Shown here piece after piece: positions 4,498-6,628 of a stretch of 6,628 bases of DNA. The stretch comes from a bacterium (GTDB taxonomy: Bacteria > UBA9089 > JASEGY01): NCBI GenBank assembly GCA_030019105.1, contig JASEGY010000029.1, forward strand, positions 1-6,628, given 5' to 3'. Within the stretch, counting starts at the first letter, position 1, and every line of letters starts with the position of its first letter. Position numbers and translations under genes: made by a program. The notes beneath the pieces were generated by a model. The model worked only from the letters and a program-made list of their open reading frames with translations, did not search any database and was not told the origin of the DNA.

Positions 4498-6480
4498 GCT
4501 ATACCGATAATAGAGACCGAGGAGAATTGTTCCCAGTAAGCTCCCTATCCAGAACCCATTAAAACTGCGGATAATAGAAAAGACAAGCGGTGTATGTAAA
4601 TGACAGAAGGTGTTTATCAGTGAAATTTGGGACAGGGTCCCGATAATCAAAAGCCATCCGCGTAAAGAAGGAAAACGTCCTTGCTTGAGTAGAAATAGTC
4701 CGGCCAGTAAGGCAGGGTATCCCACCAGGAACTCCTTTGATCGTGGCCTGGCCCAAAGGAGATTTTCCAACCACACCCGAAGCTTGGATTCAAAAGGCAG
4801 CGCTGAAATAGGTCCGAAATTCCCGGAACGGGCGACAACAACAATCGCTGCGACAAGCACGACTGCCCCCATAATAAGATGAATCAGCTTTACCGGCCGG
4901 TCCAGAAGAGCGGTCAACTCCTTGCCCTTTAAAAGAAGAAGGCTGATCCCAAGCAATGGCAGGATAAAACTAAGCTTTACTCCCCTGAACTGCTCAATAT
5001 TTAAAAGATAAGTGGTGTCACTCAAGAGACCAACAATAAGAAGTGCCCCTACACTGGTAGTAATAGTAATCTTGCCCAGGTCTTTCAAGCTTTCCTTGAT
5101 TAAGATGGAAAAAGAGGGAGAAGAGACAGGGGAGATAGACTTCACCCTGAAGAGGGCCAGGACAGGGAAAATGATGGCAGCCAGCAAGGCAAACCCCTGC
5201 TGAATAAGCGGTCGAACCGGGGTAAATACTGATAGGGAAAGCAGGCTGCCGCTCAAGAGAAGACATAGCCAGGTCATTGTAGATAGGGAAACAATCTTTC
5301 TAACCAATGTGCCGCCTGCCACCACAACCCCAAGGCAGATAAAAAATAGGAGCAGGTGATTAATCCGGTGAGCCGGCCAATCATTCCCGGTTCCAGGGCT
5401 AAAGCCGGCTTCATTGAGCCGCTCAGCTAATGCCCTGACCATATCCAGATTTGCCTGAAGCAGATCGCCTTTCTGGTCAGGCGGCATAAGTGGCCTCAGG
5501 TAAAGAAGGCGTATCCTGCGTTCCTTAACTGCCCTCAGCATCCTGGCGAGAGCCGTTTCAAAGGTGATTTCTTCCACCTCTTGTGGCCCGATACCGTGAA
5601 CCCGGACGACACGTTGATCAGCTTCAGTATCTTCACTGTTTTCAACTTGCGTCAGAAGTTCTTTTATGCCCTTTTGCGGGGTAAACTCGATTATGCCTAA
5701 TTTAAGGTCGTTTTCCTTTAACCTCCTGGCTGTTACCGCTAAAGATCCAGGATACCCCAGGACTTCCATTCCGGAAAAGATAATCCCTTTGACCGGGGGC
5801 CAGGCTTTGACCTGATCGAAAAAATTATCAGGATCAATTGGCGATTCACTCAAGCTGAGGTTGCTGGGTCTGAGGATACAATTCAGCCCCCGGGTTTCAA
5901 TCCATGCGATAAGTTCCGGAGAAAATCCGATGCCTATTTCAAGCACAGCGGGAGCTATCCCGTTTACTACGACAAGATAATCATCCTTGCCCCCTCCCTG
6001 AGAAGGAAGCCTGAAGCTCTGCGGGGCCCGGGCTATTTTATCTTTCAGATTCCACGAGATTTGTTGGGCCAGATGATAATCGTCAGTGAGAATATAGGTT
6101 TGATCAAGCTTTGTGGGGCCATCAGCCATATTCCATAGCTTCGAATATATCAAGCCGGTGAGCCGAAAAAAATCTCTCATTTGACGACCACTAAAAACGG
6201 TTATTCCCCCTTTCTCAGACAGGCTGTTCAGGGTCTCTTCCTCAAGGGCAAGTGATGTTATGCCCGCTTCTTTAAACCGCGACACCCAATCTTCAAGCCG
6301 CTCTTCCTCCCCCATTTCCCTGATAAGCCTGATCAGATCATAGTAATCCATCACCAATTCTACCTGGCGATAGTTCCTTTCTATGCCTATCCTTCCGGCA
6401 GCCATTATCGCCGAAACCAGAACAGCGGTGGTAAAGAGAATAAGAGTTATTTTGGTTGAGAGCCAGTTAGTATTTGTCAT
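4438..6480 (-). CDS. DUF5693-family polytopic membrane protein
   Basis: This 680-residue envelope protein of unknown activity is identified as DUF5693 from its pattern. It has one N-terminal membrane helix (about 10-29) and then the family opening RNYRQVELVMDYYDLIRLIR (35-54). A large extracytoplasmic domain follows (about 30-370) with KEAGITSLALEEETL, VRVHGIGPQEVEEITFETAL and the strand IRLLYLRPLMPP. The C-terminal half has about eight or nine hydrophobic segments between 373 and 660. RPRSKEFLVGYP (578-589) and NTFCHLHTPLVFSIIRSFNG (623-642) are the conserved-looking cores. From memory, the family is often found near surface-polysaccharide genes such as csaB, so a role in polysaccharide assembly or transport is plausible but unproven. 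The ATG at 6480-6478 is the first possible start, since an in-frame TGA lies two codons upstream. No Shine-Dalgarno is visible, and a 33-nt palindrome sits 12 nt upstream. Its final 20 codons overlap the convergent fic gene. Confidence 0.8.
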   Translation of the reverse strand: MTNTNWLSTKITLILFTTAVLVSAIMAAGRIGIERNYRQVELVMDYYDLIRLIREMGEEERLEDWVSRFKEAGITSLALEEETLNSLSEKGGITVFSGRQMRDFFRLTGLIYSKLWNMADGPTKLDQTYILTDDYHLAQQISWNLKDKIARAPQSFRLPSQGGGKDDYLVVVNGIAPAVLEIGIGFSPELIAWIETRGLNCILRPSNLSLSESPIDPDNFFDQVKAWPPVKGIIFSGMEVLGYPGSLAVTARRLKENDLKLGIIEFTPQKGIKELLTQVENSEDTEADQRVVRVHGIGPQEVEEITFETALARMLRAVKERRIRLLYLRPLMPPDQKGDLLQANLDMVRALAERLNEAGFSPGTGNDWPAHRINHLLLFFICLGVVVAGGTLVRKIVSLSTMTWLCLLLSGSLLSLSVFTPVRPLIQQGFALLAAIIFPVLALFRVKSISPVSSPSFSILIKESLKDLGKITITTSVGALLIVGLLSDTTYLLNIEQFRGVKLSFILPLLGISLLLLKGKELTALLDRPVKLIHLIMGAVVLVAAIVVVARSGNFGPISALPFESKLRVWLENLLWARPRSKEFLVGYPALLAGLFLLKQGRFPSLRGWLLIIGTLSQISLINTFCHLHTPLVFSIIRSFNGFWIGSLLGTILLGLYYRYSLHFAVCQNDLLGVKEGIGN

Positions 6481-6492
6481 TGGTCAGAAGTC

Positions 6493-6525
6493 AGAAACCA
6501 GGTTTCTTGAAGAAACCTGGTTTCT
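6493..6525 (-). repeat. 33-nt double palindrome, copy 2
   Basis: AGAAACCAGGTTTCT (6493-6507), TGA, AGAAACCTGGTTTCT (6511-6525): the same 33 nt as at 2581-2613 except for the central base, which is what the reverse complement would show. The copies are therefore identical and oppositely oriented. Here it would form a hairpin in the 5' leader of the DUF5693 message, just ahead of the start codon. Confidence 0.85.
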
Positions 6526-6536
6526 CTTTCTTACAA

Positions 6537-6555
6537 AATTCAGAATTCAGAATTC
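6537..6555. repeat. Short AATTCAG tandem repeat
   Basis: Units AATTCAG at 6537-6543 and 6544-6550 are followed by a partial AATTC at 6551-6555. It lies in the upstream region of the DUF5693 gene and has the same 7-bp period as the TCTGACT array before lptF. Confidence 0.6.
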
Positions 6556-6560
6556 GGCAT

Positions 6561-6602
6561 CGTTTCAAATCGCCCAAATAGCAGCTTTACACTTTTGAAA
6601 CG
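6561..6602. repeat. Inverted repeat upstream of the DUF5693 gene
   Basis: CGTTTCAAA (6561-6569) and TTTGAAACG (6594-6602) are perfect 9-bp arms with a 24-nt spacer. It could be an operator-like site or another interspersed repeat. I could not find a convincing promoter for the DUF5693 gene on the minus strand in 6481-6628. Confidence 0.4.
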
Positions 6603-6628
6603 GAGTGCATGTCCGAGTTCAAATTAGG

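Noticed and set aside
6383..6598. Plus-strand 71-codon ORF at the right end
   Set aside because: Its first half is antisense to the DUF5693 N-terminus and its second half translates the double palindrome and the AATTCAG repeat.

Overview
The window looks like part of a chromosome from a Gram-negative-type (two-membrane) bacterium of moderate GC content. The lipopolysaccharide-export permease gene (LptF/LptG family) implies an outer membrane. A large DUF5693 membrane protein also points to envelope or surface-polysaccharide work. The DNA is unusually rich in short interspersed and tandem repeats, a style seen in repeat-laden environmental genomes. I cannot assign a phylum from the sequence alone.

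Left part (1-2513, + strand). A divergent control region at about 180-270 carries two sigma70-type promoters facing away from each other, both reading TTGACT-N17-TATAAT. The rightward one drives a zinc-dependent medium-chain dehydrogenase (294-1334), followed 87 nt later by an LptF/LptG-type permease (1422-2513). The leftward one would transcribe only a doubtful 43-codon ORF inside the window. The dehydrogenase has a dispersed palindromic repeat inside its reading frame, and its last 20 codons are mostly a 9-bp tandem repeat. A second tandem repeat (7 bp) fills the gap before the permease.

Middle (2514-3135) is a gene-free stretch of about 620 bp. Positions 2514-2580 show nothing I can name. 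Then come a 33-nt double palindrome (2581-2613), a MITE-like element of about 145 bp with matching terminal inverted repeats (2619-2763), a strong promoter (2799-2827) and a 231-bp foldback element with imperfect 32-bp arms (2875-3105).

Right-middle (3136-4497, + strand) holds a two-gene unit: a 178-aa protein of unknown function, overlapped by 4 nt (GTGA) by a Fic-domain gene. The Fic gene is split by a frameshift equivalent to one extra T at 4179. The N-terminal piece keeps the autoinhibitory SxxxEG motif and the flap; the C-terminal piece keeps the HPFDDGNGRGAR catalytic motif. Removing one base restores a 275-aa Fic protein.

Right end (4438-6480, - strand) encodes a 680-aa DUF5693 protein converging on the Fic gene, with a 60-bp overlap of the two coding ends. 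A second copy of the 33-nt double palindrome, in the opposite orientation, lies 12 nt upstream of its start codon, and no Shine-Dalgarno is visible. The remaining bases hold a short AATTCAG tandem repeat and an inverted repeat.

The permease and the DUF5693 protein are plausible partners in envelope biogenesis. The 178-aa protein plus Fic pair is the best candidate for an undescribed functional unit, although the Fic half appears broken in this copy.
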